The notes beneath the pieces were generated by a model. The model was not told the origin of the DNA. It did not search any database and saw only the letters and a program-made list of their open reading frames with translations. A program made the position numbers and the translations under genes. A stretch of 64,000 bases of DNA from Gnetum montanum (lineage: Eukaryota > Streptophyta > Gnetopsida > Gnetales > Gnetaceae). Numbering within the stretch: position 1 is the first letter of the stretch; every line of letters starts with the position of its first letter. The stretch is taken from NCBI GenBank assembly GCA_015680685.1, contig MNCI01005576.1, positions 10,404 to 74,403 of the forward strand. Direction: 5' to 3'. Shown here in pieces: positions 1 to 10,585 of this stretch.

Positions 1-86
1 CCACTCATCACTCTTATTTATAGATGAGGAGACAGGCTGCGATATCGCATACACGATATCGTGGTTGCCTAAATGATGACTCATCA
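1..86 (-). repeat. End of the 3' LTR of E1 (partial)
   Basis: Bases 11-86 match the right-hand end of the LTR at 5048-5849: the TATTTATA box complement, the two GATATC palindromes and the terminal ACTCATCA. The remainder of this LTR lies left of the window. Bases 1-10 differ from the other LTR. Confidence 0.75.
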
Positions 87-100
87 TACCCCCACGACTG
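87..100 (-). other. Polypurine tract of E1
   Basis: On the minus strand this reads CAGTCGTGGGGGTA directly before the 3' LTR (TGATGAGT), which is the position of the plus-strand primer of an LTR element. The same tract sits before the LTRs of E2 (47100-47115) and E6 (13471-13483). Confidence 0.75.
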
Positions 101-251
101 AATGAAAACTCGTCCTCGAGTTACAGTGATTACATAGTGGATAGGTATGGGATTATTGAATGGTGAAAATGGGTTTATGCCGTAGTGTGGGGTGAAAAAA
201 AAATTAAGACACAACACAAAGAAAATTCTACAACTACAAAATTGGTGTAAC

Positions 252-1020
252 TCACGTAGTTCCTAGTGGCGGTGGCTCCTCCATAGGCGTCTTTCCCTTT
301 TCTTGCACTCCAAGTCTTGTGATTTGATGGCATTGAAGTATGGCCTGGAGTTTCTCCTCTTGTAAGGCCTTGAGTGCCTTGGCGTGCGTGTAAGTTTGCA
401 CTTTGTGCCATAGAGGCATCCCAGTCAGCCTTCTCTTTTTCTTCCACCACCCTTTTATTCTCTGTCAATAGTTTATTAAGTTTCTTAGTTCTGAAAGTGT
501 CCAACTGGTTCTAAGCAACCTTTGGCCCTATATTCGGAAGGTTTAATACTTCTAAAATGGCTTGAATAGAGAAATCAATAGTCACACCACAATTGTTAAC
601 TGTGGTGCCTTCTTCTTTATTGTGCCAAAATTGGTACGTTTCCCCTAAGTACCAGGCACCGCTTTCAAAGAGGGTAGTCCATAATGGGGACCCTGTGAGG
701 TGATCCCTAATGGCCTCCAGAGCAAATTCTATGAAAGGTCCAAAGTTTAATTCCATGATTACTACAGTGAATATGGACTTTTCATAGATGGTCTCAAGAC
801 AATCTTGGGGCAACATGAGATATCGTCCCTGTTTAGATGCTGCAGCAGCTCCTCCTTCCGCTTGCCTTGATTGTACAGTAGTAGGGTATTCTTGGTGGAT
901 ACTAAATGATTGTTCCTCTTACTCTGCATGTTGTTTGGCAGGGACTTGTCCTTCACCTCTCCTAGGTCTTTTGATCGCACCTTCAACAGGACCTTCTTGT
1001 TGTTCGCATTTCGGGGCCAT
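252..1020 (-). pseudogene. 3' ORF of E1 (env position), shortened and broken
   Basis: This open region lies between the spacer and the 3' LTR, where env-like genes sit in Athila-type elements. It begins with MAPK at 1020, like the E2 copy. The middle holds the conserved head seen in E2: ELNFGPF, then SGAWYLGETYQFW, then an AI...LNLP motif. The C-terminus EEPPPLGTT-stop (stop at 252-254) matches the E2 ending EPPPSGTM-stop. Most of the long coiled-coil tail of E2 is missing; only a short charged stretch (LLTENKRVVEEKEKADW) remains. The length is not a multiple of three and a stop follows about 33 codons after the start, so it is not functional. The head resembles the Pfam 'putative plant transposon protein' family from memory; this is not verified. 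Confidence 0.6.
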
Positions 1021-1047
1021 CTACAATCACACGGGGCCAATCGTTAG
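1018..1047 (-). other. Splice acceptor with branch-point-like CTAAC abutting the 3' ORF ATG (E1)
   Basis: On the minus strand GTGTGATTGTAG is followed at once by ATGGCC. A CTAAC branch-like motif lies at 1047-1043, its far end 23 bases from the ATG. E2 has the same arrangement at the same spacing (50257-50228). This suggests the 3' ORF was translated from a spliced subgenomic RNA. Confidence 0.5.
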
Positions 1048-1327
1048 TAAGGTTGCTACCAAAGTTAGGTTATACCTTACTGCTTGCCTTAATAGATTTA
1101 CTTTATTTTTGTGTGATGTTAATTATTGGAATAACATGTCCCCGAAAGATTATAATGTTGAGTCCTCTTTGCTTAGGTGGTTTCCAAATTTAATTTTCTG
1201 GTATAGCTAAGGGGATGAAATTATTTTTGACACATTCTATTCTTAATTTTACAACTAATTACCCTTAAAGATGTCCTTCGACGATGATGAATTTCAAAAA
1301 ATTTATGCGCTATTTGGCATGTGCCCC

Positions 1328-1342
1328 TCCCCCATGACTAAG
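1328..1342 (-). other. Internal polypurine-tract-like motif (E1, upstream of 3' ORF)
   Basis: The minus strand reads CTTAGTCATGGGGGAG, nearly the same as the true polypurine tract at 100-87. It lies about 310 bases upstream of the 3' ORF start. E2 has an equivalent motif at 50423-50438. Confidence 0.45.
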
Positions 1343-1836
1343 CTGAACACTTCGAGTTCAAGTAGGTTTAGATGGAATGAAAATTGGAGTACTAGCAAGC
1401 GAGATATAGGTATAAAAGCAAGGGTCTCATAATCGTAAGTCGTAGAGAAAAATTCGAAAAACTCCCCCGCATGAATAGTGGAAAACAATGGTAAGTGTTG
1501 CAGAGGGATCATGTATATATATTTTCATCGAAGTTAGGGCACTTAGAGAATGTACTGAATTTTTAATATTTTTTTGAAATTAAACGATGTAAACTAAGGA
1601 CATCTGGATGATTGTTAAAGGGTTCCAGGGTAATTCAACTAGTTATAAAGGCACGAACATTGTGATGGTATGGAATTTATCAATAAGGACCTCAGATGGT
1701 AGAGAAAAAAACTATGTGATGGTTCATAGGAATGTTGAATCAGAGGGATAGCAATAAGGGAAAGAAAATCATTAGCAATATGCTAAGGGTACTAAATGGT
1801 GTGTGGAAGATGGGTCATGAGTGCAAATTACAAAAA

Positions 1837-1891
1837 TTACGCAAGTGGATCCTCCCCAAAGCAGGTTCCAACCTTTAATGCCCTTGCGTAA
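1837..1891 (-). other. Conserved stem-loop in the spacer of E1
   Basis: Nine-base perfect inverted repeat TTACGCAAG (1837-1845) and CTTGCGTAA (1883-1891) with a 37-base loop. E3 and E2 keep an equivalent stem at the same relative place with changed bases. Confidence 0.5.
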
Positions 1892-3277
1892 CCACACTTA
1901 AAAGTGTACGTGGGCACTCAAAGGGTTAAACGTAATCCACACTAATTCCACAAAACACACACATGTAAATATCACTAGAATGAGGTAAGAATTCTATACT
2001 ACACAAAACATGAATTACAATTACATGAATAGCAAGATGAGACAGGGATAGCAAGGATTGTAGAGATTGGGACATGAGGTAACTGACCGAGGGCACAGTG
2101 AATCCTGCATGTAAAGCATGATTAATGTGTCATTAACCCGTCATTCCAAGATCAGGACCAAGTCCATTCCTTTGATCAGTGACACGGCATTGTTTCATCC
2201 CCATGATGAGCCACTATGAGAGTACCATAACAACAAGGTGTACAATCACTTGGTGTTTTTTTCAAGGGAGGAGTGATTTTTGTTTTGTGGCACTTTTCTT
2301 GTTTTGTTTTTCTTTTCTTTTTCTTTTCTTTTTTTTTTCAATTGCTGAATCCAGAGAAGCCTCCAATCTTCAGGCATGGGTGCATGTCTTTCCAGTGGGA
2401 CCCCCTAGAACAACATTGGATTTTTGAGTGCCTTTTGATTACTCTTACTCCTATTTTTCGTTAGATCTACAAGGATCTTAGTACAACCACATTGCATGAC
2501 AACTCCCATAGACATCACCAAAGAGAATCCGCAAGTCCCCTTGATGTCACACCCTAATCATTCCCTCTTGGTCCATCCTTCTTCATTCTGGGTACAATGA
2601 ACACAAAATTAATTTTAAGTTTTAAAAATGTTAAGAATATCACTGTAGCCTCGAACAGAACCTCTTATTTGTAGAATGGATGAGTGGGTGTAATGGGCTC
2701 ACTATCCAAATAATTGATCACTCAAGACTTGATAACATAAAACACACCTCAACTAGTGAGCCACATGAGTATTTTATTCGTAGAAGAGATTACTTATAAA
2801 AACGTAAAAAGACAAAAAGATAAAAAGATAAAACAAGAAATTGAAAACTGAAGAACTAAAAAACAAAAAAGTTGTAAAATTAAAGAAAATAAAAAGTAGT
2901 TATTAATCCTGCTTGTTATTAGAATGGGGGATATCCCCCATAACTAAACATTTGAGCATGGTGAGGATTAATAGTTGAAAGATGAGGATCTTTGCATGTT
3001 GAAAATATCGAAACTTGGTCATACTTACCCCATTGGGGTTCACACACTTGATTATTATAAGCATAGTGGGGTAATTTGTACGACGTGGTTCTTGGGTAAA
3101 GAGTGGACCCACTATGATGTTTATGACTGTAAGATGGTATGCAAGGATCGGGATGTTGTCCTCCATGGCTATGTTCATTGGGTCGTATGGTTGTTGGAGT
3201 GTTGATTGGTGGTCCTAATGAAGTAACATGAGGCGTTGGGTTCGAAGGTAAGGGTGCACCACAGTGTTGGGCTTGTG

Positions 3278-4905
3278 TTAAGTTGGAGGATGCAATGGCC
3301 TTGGAATTGGGTTGTCCCTTCCTAGGGTCATTTCTAAAGAAGGGACGCCTTCGATGTTGCTAAGGTCTCTCACTACTGTTGGCAATAGTAGCACAAGTAA
3401 CATTCGGGGCTTGTTGCTATGGTGCAGACACCTTAGGAACAATTGGTGGCAATGTAGAAGGAGGGAAAGGATGAGAATGTTGAAAATAAGGAGAAGTGTA
3501 GGATACACAAAGTGGTGGTTTTGTTGAAGGTATGGGCTGATAGTATTGAGGAGAATGGTAATGTGGTAAGATAGAGTATGTTGACCTAGTTGGAGAAATA
3601 GGACGTTGAACTAGGTAAGCATTTAGATTCGGATGATACGAAGGGTGTCTCCAGTTTAGGGGTGGCGTCCCCCATGACTGGGATTGTTGCCACTGTGACT
3701 GAACATAGTATCTCTATACAAACTCAGGATGTAACATGTTTCCCCAATGCTCGTATAAATGTAACAAGATTGGCCACTAGCCCTTGGGGTGATCGTACAG
3801 GCAAATGTTACATTCATACGTGTGATTGGCAATTGAGCTCTTATTTTCCTTATCCCTTCTTTCCGATTGTCTATTGATACTTTGTCCTGCTTCTCGGGTT
3901 TTCAAAACTCTATCTCCCATGATATCAATAAATTCTCCACACTTTTTATGCATCCATTCCAACATCTTATTAATCTTTGCCTCGATTTTGTTCTAATGAT
4001 TGTTGTGTTGGAAAAGATGATTTTTCCACCTTTAGATTGGTTGATTTCTCCTTTTTGTGATTATGGACCTTTGTTAAGTTGAGATTTTGGTCTCGTTGAT
4101 GTTTTTCAACACTCTCCTATCTAGCCATTTCTCCTTCTTCTTTTGCTACCCACTTAATAAGCTCTTGGACTTGATGAGTTCATAGTTCATATTATTGACC
4201 TTAGGCATACATTCCTAAGGTCTCTCTTGTTTCATCACGAAGCCCATCAATGATATGGTACATTAGCCTTTCCTCAGAAAACTTATGGCCTGGACAGTTT
4301 TTTAACAGTGCATAATATATTTCCAAGGCCATGTCCAAGGGTTCATGTTGTGCTTGTTTCCATCCTTGGATTTGTTTCCTCAAGGTTGACACTCTTGCGT
4401 AGGTTTGATATCTTTCGTTAAAGGGTTCTAACATTGTTGGCCAATGTCATATTGAATTTGGTTTTAATGATCTATACCATACTTTTGCTTGGCCAACGAG
4501 TGTCATAGGAAAGAGCTTGAGTTTTTGCCATCCGTTATCAATGTTGTTCCATGTACAGGCATCGTAGAAGGCTTGTAAATGTTGATGCGAATCTAAGTCA
4601 TAGCCTCCTGAGAAATTAGGTAAGTTGTTTAAATTGAGCCTGGGTAGACGGCTCTCTTTACGATGCCTACAGGAGATTCGAACAGCCTCTTGTATTTGCG
4701 TTAGGCTTGTAGTGGCCAATGGGTGTTCATCATCATTAGGTAAGTTATGCTTTTGTGCATTGGGACGATGTTGCCTCTATTTATGTTTATAAGAAACCCC
4801 CACCTCGGGTTGCATACTCCAATCTTCATTTTCATATAGTTCGTTGGTTCTCCAATGAACTTCCTCACTAGATGTGACATTGTTATAGTCTTGTAGGAGA
4901 GCCAT
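3278..4905 (-). pseudogene. gag of E1 (capsid/nucleocapsid region)
   Basis: Structural polyprotein that packages element RNA. The start is the ATG at 4905, after the primer site. One frame runs to 4201 with in-frame stops inside (after KHK, and after KPNSI). It contains the retrotransposon gag core: NFSGGYDLDSHQHLQAF, then WQKLKLFPMTLVGQAKVWY, then IQGWKQAQHEPLDMALEIYY and HIIDGLRDETRETLG. Further on are ELIKWVAKEEGE and a short zinc-knuckle-like CNICLYDHPKG (about 3777-3965), then a proline-rich stretch to about 3280. The N-terminus is shorter than in E2 and E4, which start at an MSS motif. Several stops make it non-functional. Confidence 0.75.
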
Positions 4906-5029
4906 GGTTGTGAAATTGTGTGTGAATTTATATGTGACTTTTTATAATTATTTTTTTTGTAAAAGATATATCGTTAAGTCCTGTACAGCAACCTTGTATG
5001 ATATAACTAATCTAAATAACTAGCACCAT

Positions 5030-5046
5030 CCCCGGCAACGGCACCA
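5030..5046 (-). other. Primer binding site of E1, tRNA-Asp type
   Basis: The minus strand reads TGGTGCCGTTGCCGGGG one base inside the 5' LTR. It matches the complement of the plant tRNA-Asp 3' end (TGGCGCCGTTGCCGGGG) at 16 of 17 positions. A tRNA-Asp primer is typical of Athila-type elements. Confidence 0.8.
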
Positions 5047-5047
5047 A

Positions 5048-5849
5048 TGATGAGTGATGAGGTACCCCTATACTCCACCATATGAATACGAGTGTTAAGT
5101 GCACGATCTGGTTGAACTCCATAGACGAACTAGTTGTGGCATCCAGACAGTTAGCCTTAGGTCGCAGTTTGTTATCTTCCCACCTAGACTAGTATTAGCT
5201 TTATCACGTATGGTTTAGTCCAGAGTGAGGTGTGTGATGTGTTTCTATGCTAATGCTACTCCTGAGGACAATGGAAAGTAATATTGACTAAGCTAAGAGG
5301 GAAAGGGTGAGAGAGAATCTAGTTAGCCTAAGTGCGATGAGCATCCATTCCTTGATTATTCGTACACATCTTGGACTTTGTGCATGACTACCACTAGGAT
5401 TACCAAGCGCAGATCCTAGGTACGCTACGGGTTACCAAGTAGTCACAGTTAAATGCTCGTAATCAAGTCATACTCATTCATCATTAACAGGAGTTTAAGG
5501 GTGAGAAGAGATTAACTAGGAAAGTAGTAAATAATAATTAAATAAATAATTAATCTAAGTGAATGCTGCAATGATGAAGTAATCTTGATCTTTATTGCCT
5601 GTCATGTGCGTGTCCAAGTATGTCACACTCGAATAAAGGATGCCATACAATTACATTCACCACACTGCAAGCATACACTAGGAGAGAAGGGTTGAGAGAA
5701 AAATAAAAACTAAAATCAAAACTAACTCTAAAACTGACTTATTACTAACTTATTCCTAATCGGAACTACCTACCTCTTATTTATAGATGAGGAGACAGGC
5801 TGTGATATCGCATCCGCGATATCGCGGTTGCCTAAATGACGACTCATCA
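5048..5849 (-). repeat. 5' LTR of E1
   Basis: 802 bp, bounded by the inverted termini TGATGAGT and ACTCATCA. On the minus strand a TATAAATA box (5785-5778) lies downstream of a small cluster of GATATC palindromes in U3 (about 5805-5826). The body carries the CCACTRGGNTACCAAGCG motif (about 5391-5440) found in all LTRs of this lineage. The right flank is ATGAC. Confidence 0.85.
5778..5785 (-). promoter_or_regulatory. TATA box in the 5' LTR of E1
   Basis: TATAAATA on the minus strand, at the same LTR position as in E2 (58697-58704), E6 (near 13622) and the solo LTR at 10217-11121. It is the probable RNA polymerase II promoter of the element. Confidence 0.55.
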
Positions 5850-6012
5850 ATGACAAAAGAAGTGAAAACATTAGATGAAATTGACATCCAATGCCTCTTG
5901 GCAACTAAAGAGTGAGAGAGAAGATCCAATGGTCATGAATGGTCTACATCATGTGGTATTGTCGCATCATCCTTGGTGAAGATAGTCCTGCTTCCAATCC
6001 ATGCTTCCCACT
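5850..6012 (-). pseudogene. Start of the E3 3' ORF with its acceptor
   Basis: On the minus strand TGTGATTATAG (AG at 6012-6011) aligns with the acceptor of E1 and E2, and a CTAAT branch-like motif lies at 6038-6034, about the same distance away. The sequence that follows shares short blocks with the E2 3' ORF start, for example GGACTATC and CACCAAGG. E1 interrupts the ORF after about 160 bases. The ATG itself is not conserved. Confidence 0.4.
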
Positions 6013-7529
6013 ATAATCACAATAGAATCAAGAATTAGTATGCAATGTGTAACACATAGCTGTTAAAAGCCTTGTCTTGTAAGTGGTTACACTCAGCTAG
6101 GTTGTGATTGTGGTAGATTGATTTTTTTAGAAGTGTTACTGGGAAGGCTAACAAATAGGGTAGAATAGATAAGTAGTCCATTACATTTGAAAAAGTTCAA
6201 CACAAGGAAATATTTGAAGAGCGTGTAAGAATTCACAACAATAAAAAGAAAATTTTACTGAAAAATGTTGTGAAGATGTGCACAATTGGATGTCATTAAT
6301 AAGGTATACAAAAATATTTGACTGTAAGAGTGTCTAAGGGTAAAGAACTTAACTAACCCAACCAAAAGATATGCAAGTGGATCCTCTGCAAAGTAGGCAC
6401 AAGCCTTTTATGCCCTTGCATAACTTCAAACCAAAGAGTCCATGGGCTCCATGGATGATTAATGGTTATGGAAGGTTAAGTACAAAAACTTGAAAGAAAC
6501 CACCTAAGAATTCTAACACATCGAATAGAACATGAAACTGGTAGTGAGGTGAGACATGGAAAGCATAGATGGATGAGAGAAGGTGGAATGGAGTTCCTGC
6601 TTAAGGTCACATGAAGTCCCTTGTGAATTTTATGGTTAAATGACTTAATAGGATCCATCATTAGTCCATACCAAAACCAACCATGTTCAGTGACTTTGCA
6701 TTGCCATTCTAATACCAATCCATCCCCTTGAGACACAAGAGTGCTCCCACAGAACAACCACCATTCCTTATTAGAGAAGAAAGAAGAAGTAGGAAGTGAG
6801 GAAGGGCCTTAGTTAGAGGGAACCTTCAGGCATGGGTAACATGTCTTTCTAGTCCCATAACCAATGCTTGTAGCCCGTTTATTTTGTCTAAGGGGTGTGG
6901 TTTAAATTTTCATCATTTTTTTTATGAGAACCACACTATGCAAAGACTTATTCAACTTCCTTTTATTGGTCAACATGGAACGATAAGAAATCCATGAAAA
7001 CACACATGAACCTAGGTAAAAAAAAAAGCACAAAGAATATTGAATCCCCTTGAAGTCACATCCTATTCAAACATTTGAATTATTTCCAATTCTGGAAACT
7101 ACCAAACTCACAAGTTCATTAAAGTTTCATTAATGAAAAAGGGATTGCATGTTTCTAGAACAAGAAAAACCATAGAGTTTGTGGATGGGTGGATGTTGTG
7201 GACTTACTACCTGTTGAATGAAAAAGAAACCATGTCCTAATTATCAGTAACAAAATTTAAAGCTAGAATCCAAACACCAACAATCAAATAACAAATAGTA
7301 TGTACCACCATCAAACAACACATTACAACTATACCTGGCACTTATTAACGAAAAGTTAGAAAATCACACCAAAATAAAAGAAAGTATAAAAGAAAGTATA
7401 AAATGTTCAAGAAATAACAAACGTACTAACGATGGTGTAAAACAAAAATTAGAAAGAGATTAATAACATGAAAATAAGAAAATGTAAAATAAAGAATGTG
7501 TAAAACAAAAAGTTGAAAAATTAAGGAGC
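6013..7529 (-). other. Non-coding spacer of E3
   Basis: Counterpart of the E1 and E2 spacers, with no supported ORF. It contains the stem-loop at 6370-6422, a block near 6650-6710 ending in CAGTGAC and a block near 6820-6860 (CTTCAGGCATGGGT) shared with E1. Confidence 0.5.
6370..6422 (-). other. Conserved stem-loop in the spacer of E3
   Basis: Inverted repeat TATGCAAG (6370-6377) and CTTGCATA (6415-6422). Compared with E1, the C-G pair of the stem has become T-A with both sides changed, so pairing is kept. Confidence 0.5.
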
Positions 7530-8600
7530 CACTTATATGGTTAGCATGGATGGCCATCTCTCCCATGACTAAGTTGAAAGGAAGAGATCCGAAATATGGA
7601 GTTTGGTTGTCCATTCAATAAGGCGTTTGTTGTATTAGCTAGCTTATGCTCGTGGAAAGATTTGATTTGTTGGATGTTGACCAGCTATTTCTTTTTAGGC
7701 TATCAAGTTTGTAGATCATCATGGCCCTAAATGAAAAAGTTTCATAAATGATGTAATGTCCTTTCCATAATGTTTGGACCTTAGTTTGTTGAGGTACATG
7801 TGTGGGGTTTGAGTAGAGAACCTTATCTCTTGGTTGAAATTTGACTTTTCTGATTTTTAGGTCATGGTGCTTTTCATTGTAGGTCTTGTGCAACTTGTTA
7901 GATGATACGGCCACCAATCAGTTTTCATCTAGCATGTTGAGATTCAATAGTCTTTCTTTTTGTGCTAGACTCAAGTCAAGGTCAAGGTCAAGGTCACAGG
8001 CTGTTGAAAGTGTACGGAGCTCGAATTGAATAGGAAGTGTTGGTAATTTTTCATACATAAGCCCATAGGGAGAATAGCCTATAGAAAGTTTCCATGTTGA
8101 GCAGTAGGCCCAAAGGGCATCATTGAGTTTTAAGCTCCGATCTTTCCTCTATTTGCTAATAGTTCTTGTTAGAATCCTTGTGATTTTCCTATTGGTAACC
8201 TCAACTGAATCATTGGCTTGGGGGTGGTAGGGTGTTGTGAGTTTATGTTCAACCCCCAAGCATTGCATGAGCTTTTGAAAAGTAGTGCTTGTAAAGTGAG
8301 TTTTATTATCAAAAATTAATGCACATGGCACACCAAACCTACTTACACCATTTTTTTATAAAAACTGAGTAGTAGTAGAAGATGTACAGTGGTTGAATCC
8401 ATTGTTGAGGTCCCTCCATTCGAGCAGTCATTCCACCATCTCATTGGCATCATTCATAAGAGTGGATGTAATGGTGAGCATCTTTGAAGATTGGTGGCCA
8501 ATAGTACCCTACCATTAGGATTTTAATGGTCATGCATCTCCCAGCATAGTGTCCTCCACAAGGACCTTCATGAGCATCTTGGAGAATGCACAACTAATTG
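7530..8600 (-). pseudogene. Integrase of E3
   Basis: DDE integrase that would join element cDNA to the genome. Reading leftwards: zinc-domain histidines in HEGPCGGHYAGR (about 8590-8545) with the CxxC pair lost, the second catalytic Asp in LIFDNKTHFTS, and the Glu region HPQANDSVEVTNR with Glu kept (8331-8149). The C-terminal part is at 7917-7639, followed by FNLVMGEM at about 7573, where a polypurine-like motif (CTTAGTCATGGGAGAG, 7557-7573) overlaps the coding end. Frameshifts separate the parts. E1 has lost this gene. Confidence 0.75.
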
Positions 8601-8911
8601 GTATCAGGGACACACCAATAAACCAGGCTATCAATGCACACTATGTAGAGGTGTTCATTGATCTCCATGAAGTTTTTTACCTAGTGAAGAAACTCTTGTT
8701 TCTTCCGATGGTCCAACCCCTGTGGCATCTCCTAAGTGAGAAGATAGACGAGAACGTCATCATACCAATTAGGCTCATTAGGCAATTGTTTAGTTATAGC
8801 TCCAACAAAGAGGAGTTTATCAAGAAACATATCAAATAGTGGGTTTTCTTCCTCTTTGTTGTCCCATAGCAACTGAGATAAGTGATTAGTAACCACATTA
8901 TTAGTGCCCTT

Positions 8912-9290
8912 TCAGTCTACCATCGTAAGATCAAATTCCTTCAAGATCACTAGCCACCATATGACATGGGGGCTCACCATTGGCTTGTTCATCAAGAAGT
9001 AGATGGCATTGTGGTCTGTGTTCACAAACACTTTGTATCCAAGCATGTAATGCCTAACCTTCTCTAGAGCAAACACCACTATCATCAATTCCTTTTTTGT
9101 GGTGGTGTAGTTTAGTTGTGCACCAACAATGCTTCGACTAGCACAGTGGATGTAGTATGGACATTTCTTGTCGTCCATCTGCATAAGCACAGCTCCCAAG
9201 ACATAATTTCATGCATCCGTCATGACATGAAATGGTCTGAACTGGTTAGGTGCTTGTAGGATTGGAGTTTCTACAATTTTTCCTTTCAAC
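8912..9290 (-). pseudogene. RNase H of E3
   Basis: RNase H domain that degrades the RNA strand during reverse transcription. It shows MGAVLMQMDDKKCPYYIH, then ASRSIVGAQLNYTTTKKEL, then VFVNTDHNAIYFLM with the catalytic TDH Asp, and ends at LTMVD. The reading frame is open over about 95 codons. It lies directly downstream of RT as in other Ty3/gypsy pol genes. Confidence 0.8.
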
Positions 9291-10216
9291 TATTTGAATG
9301 CTTTTTCACATTTCACAATTCAGACAAATGGAGAATCTTTGTCAGCTCCACCAATGGCTTTGCAATCTTAGAGAAATTTTCTATGAATCACCAATAATAG
9401 CCAATATGTCCAAGGAATTATCAAACATCTTTGATAGTTTCAAGTTGGCAAGTTATTCCTTGGATGACCCTTATTTTCTCAGGGTCTACTTCAATTCCTA
9501 CTTGTGATATTATATGCTCCAGTACAATGCATTCTTAGACCATTAGATGATCCTTTTGCCAATTGAGCCGCAAGTTGGTTTCAACACATTGTTTTAGCAC
9601 TTGCTCAACGCAATCTTGGGCTTGCTCAAATGTAGCTCCATAAGTGGAGAAGTCATCCATGAAGACTTCCACACCACTTTCAATTTACTATTGAAAAATG
9701 CTCAAAACCAAGTATTGGAATGTAGCAGGCACATTGCATAAATCAAATGGCATCTTACAATATGCAAAAGTTCCCCAGGGACTTGTGAATATTGTTTTGG
9801 CCTAGTCCTCTAGTATAATTTGAATTTGGTTATAACCACTATAACTATCTAGAAAACTGTAGTAGTAATGCCCAGATATTGTGTCCAACACCTGATCAAC
9901 AAATGGCAACAGAAAATGGTCCTTGAATGTTGCCACATTCAGTAGCCAAAAATTGATGCAGACCCACCACTTGCCACCTTTCTTTGGCACAATCATGAGT
10001 GGACTAACCCACTCACTATTTTCAATGGGATAAATGAACCTCTCCTTGAGGAGTTATTCAGTTTTCTCTTTGACAATCTACTTTAGTTTGAGGTTCGATC
10101 ATCTCTATGGCTAGATTAGTGTAGATATGATGCTACCATATCCTAGGATCAATCCCTACGAGTTTAGGATATGACCAAGCAAACGCTACTACCATTTTTC
10201 AACCACATTCAACAAT
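9291..10216 (-). pseudogene. Reverse transcriptase of E3
   Basis: RNA-dependent DNA polymerase. Visible motifs are IVPKKGGKWWVCINFWLLN and YYSFLDSYSGYNQIQI (9996-9802), then the active site VFMDDFS near 9665 with both Asp residues kept. Several frameshifts and stops lie between these blocks, for example at the PPEDQAKT region near 9800. The N-terminal end is cut by the solo LTR at 10217; the rest of the RT-protease spacer resumes at 11122. Confidence 0.75.
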
Positions 10217-10451
10217 TGATGAGTGGCGAGATACCCCTACACTCAACCATACGAAACGAGCATCACACGCACGATCCTGTCGAACTCCGCAGATGGACTA
10301 GTTGTGACACCTAGATAGTTAGCCTTAGGTCGCAGTTCGCTGTCTTCCCACCTAGACTAGTATTGCATATGTCACATATGGTTTAGTCCAGATGAGGTGT
10401 ATGATGTGCTCCTAATTCTATCGCTACTCCTGAAGGTAATGGAAAATAATA

Positions 10452-10452
10452 N
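10452..10452. other. Assembly gap (single N)
   Basis: One undetermined base. By comparison with the LTR at 5048-5849, roughly 100-130 bp that should lie here are absent, and a related segment appears instead further along (about 10640-10730). Confidence 0.8.
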
Positions 10453-10465
10453 GTGCGTGACTACC

Positions 10466-10585
10466 ACTGGGACTACCAAGCGTAGGCCTAGGTATGCCAC
10501 TGGGATTAGCAAGCGTAGACCCCAAATACACCACTGGGTTACCAAGTGTAGATCCTAGCTACACCACTGGGCTACCAAGCAGTCA
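10466..10585. repeat. 33-bp minisatellite in the solo LTR
   Basis: About 3.6 units beginning ACTGGG at 10466, 10499, 10533 and 10566, each containing TACCAAGCGTAG or a close variant. Other LTRs of the lineage carry one or two units. Confidence 0.7.

Larger units (their letters stand above)
1048..3200 (-). other. Non-coding spacer of E1 between gag and the 3' ORF
   Basis: No convincing coding frame. It contains the stem-loop (1837-1891), a palindrome ACACTTAAAAGTGT just after it, a TATATATA stretch near 1513-1522, a pyrimidine-rich run at about 2270-2340, an A-rich run at about 2795-2900, and a third polypurine-like motif at 2931-2949. Short blocks around 2138-2200 and 2340-2410 match the spacer of E2 (around 51220) and E3 (around 6650 and 6810), so the whole spacer is ancestral to the family. 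Confidence 0.55.
1..5849 (-). mobile_element. E1: Athila-like Ty3/gypsy LTR element lacking pol
   Basis: A minus-strand LTR retrotransposon whose left end lies outside the window. Reading the minus strand from the right: 5' LTR (5048-5849), tRNA-Asp-type primer site (5030-5046), gag (4905 to about 3280), a non-coding spacer, a 3' ORF (1020-252), a polypurine tract (100-87) and the end of the 3' LTR (86-1). No protease, RT, RNase H or integrase is visible between gag and the spacer, where the related E2 has about 4 kb of pol. E1 is therefore an internally deleted, probably non-autonomous copy. Its 5' LTR abuts the 3' ORF start of E3 at 5850, so it inserted into E3. The target duplication cannot be checked because the other end is missing. 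Confidence 0.8.

Noticed and set aside
762-1040. 92-codon frame starting at an ATG at 1040
   Set aside because: It starts upstream of the splice acceptor in another frame; the MAPK start at 1020 is the one shared with E2.
5030-5046. tRNA-Asp gene
   Set aside because: Only 17 bases matching the tRNA 3' end; it is a primer site beside an LTR, not a tRNA gene.
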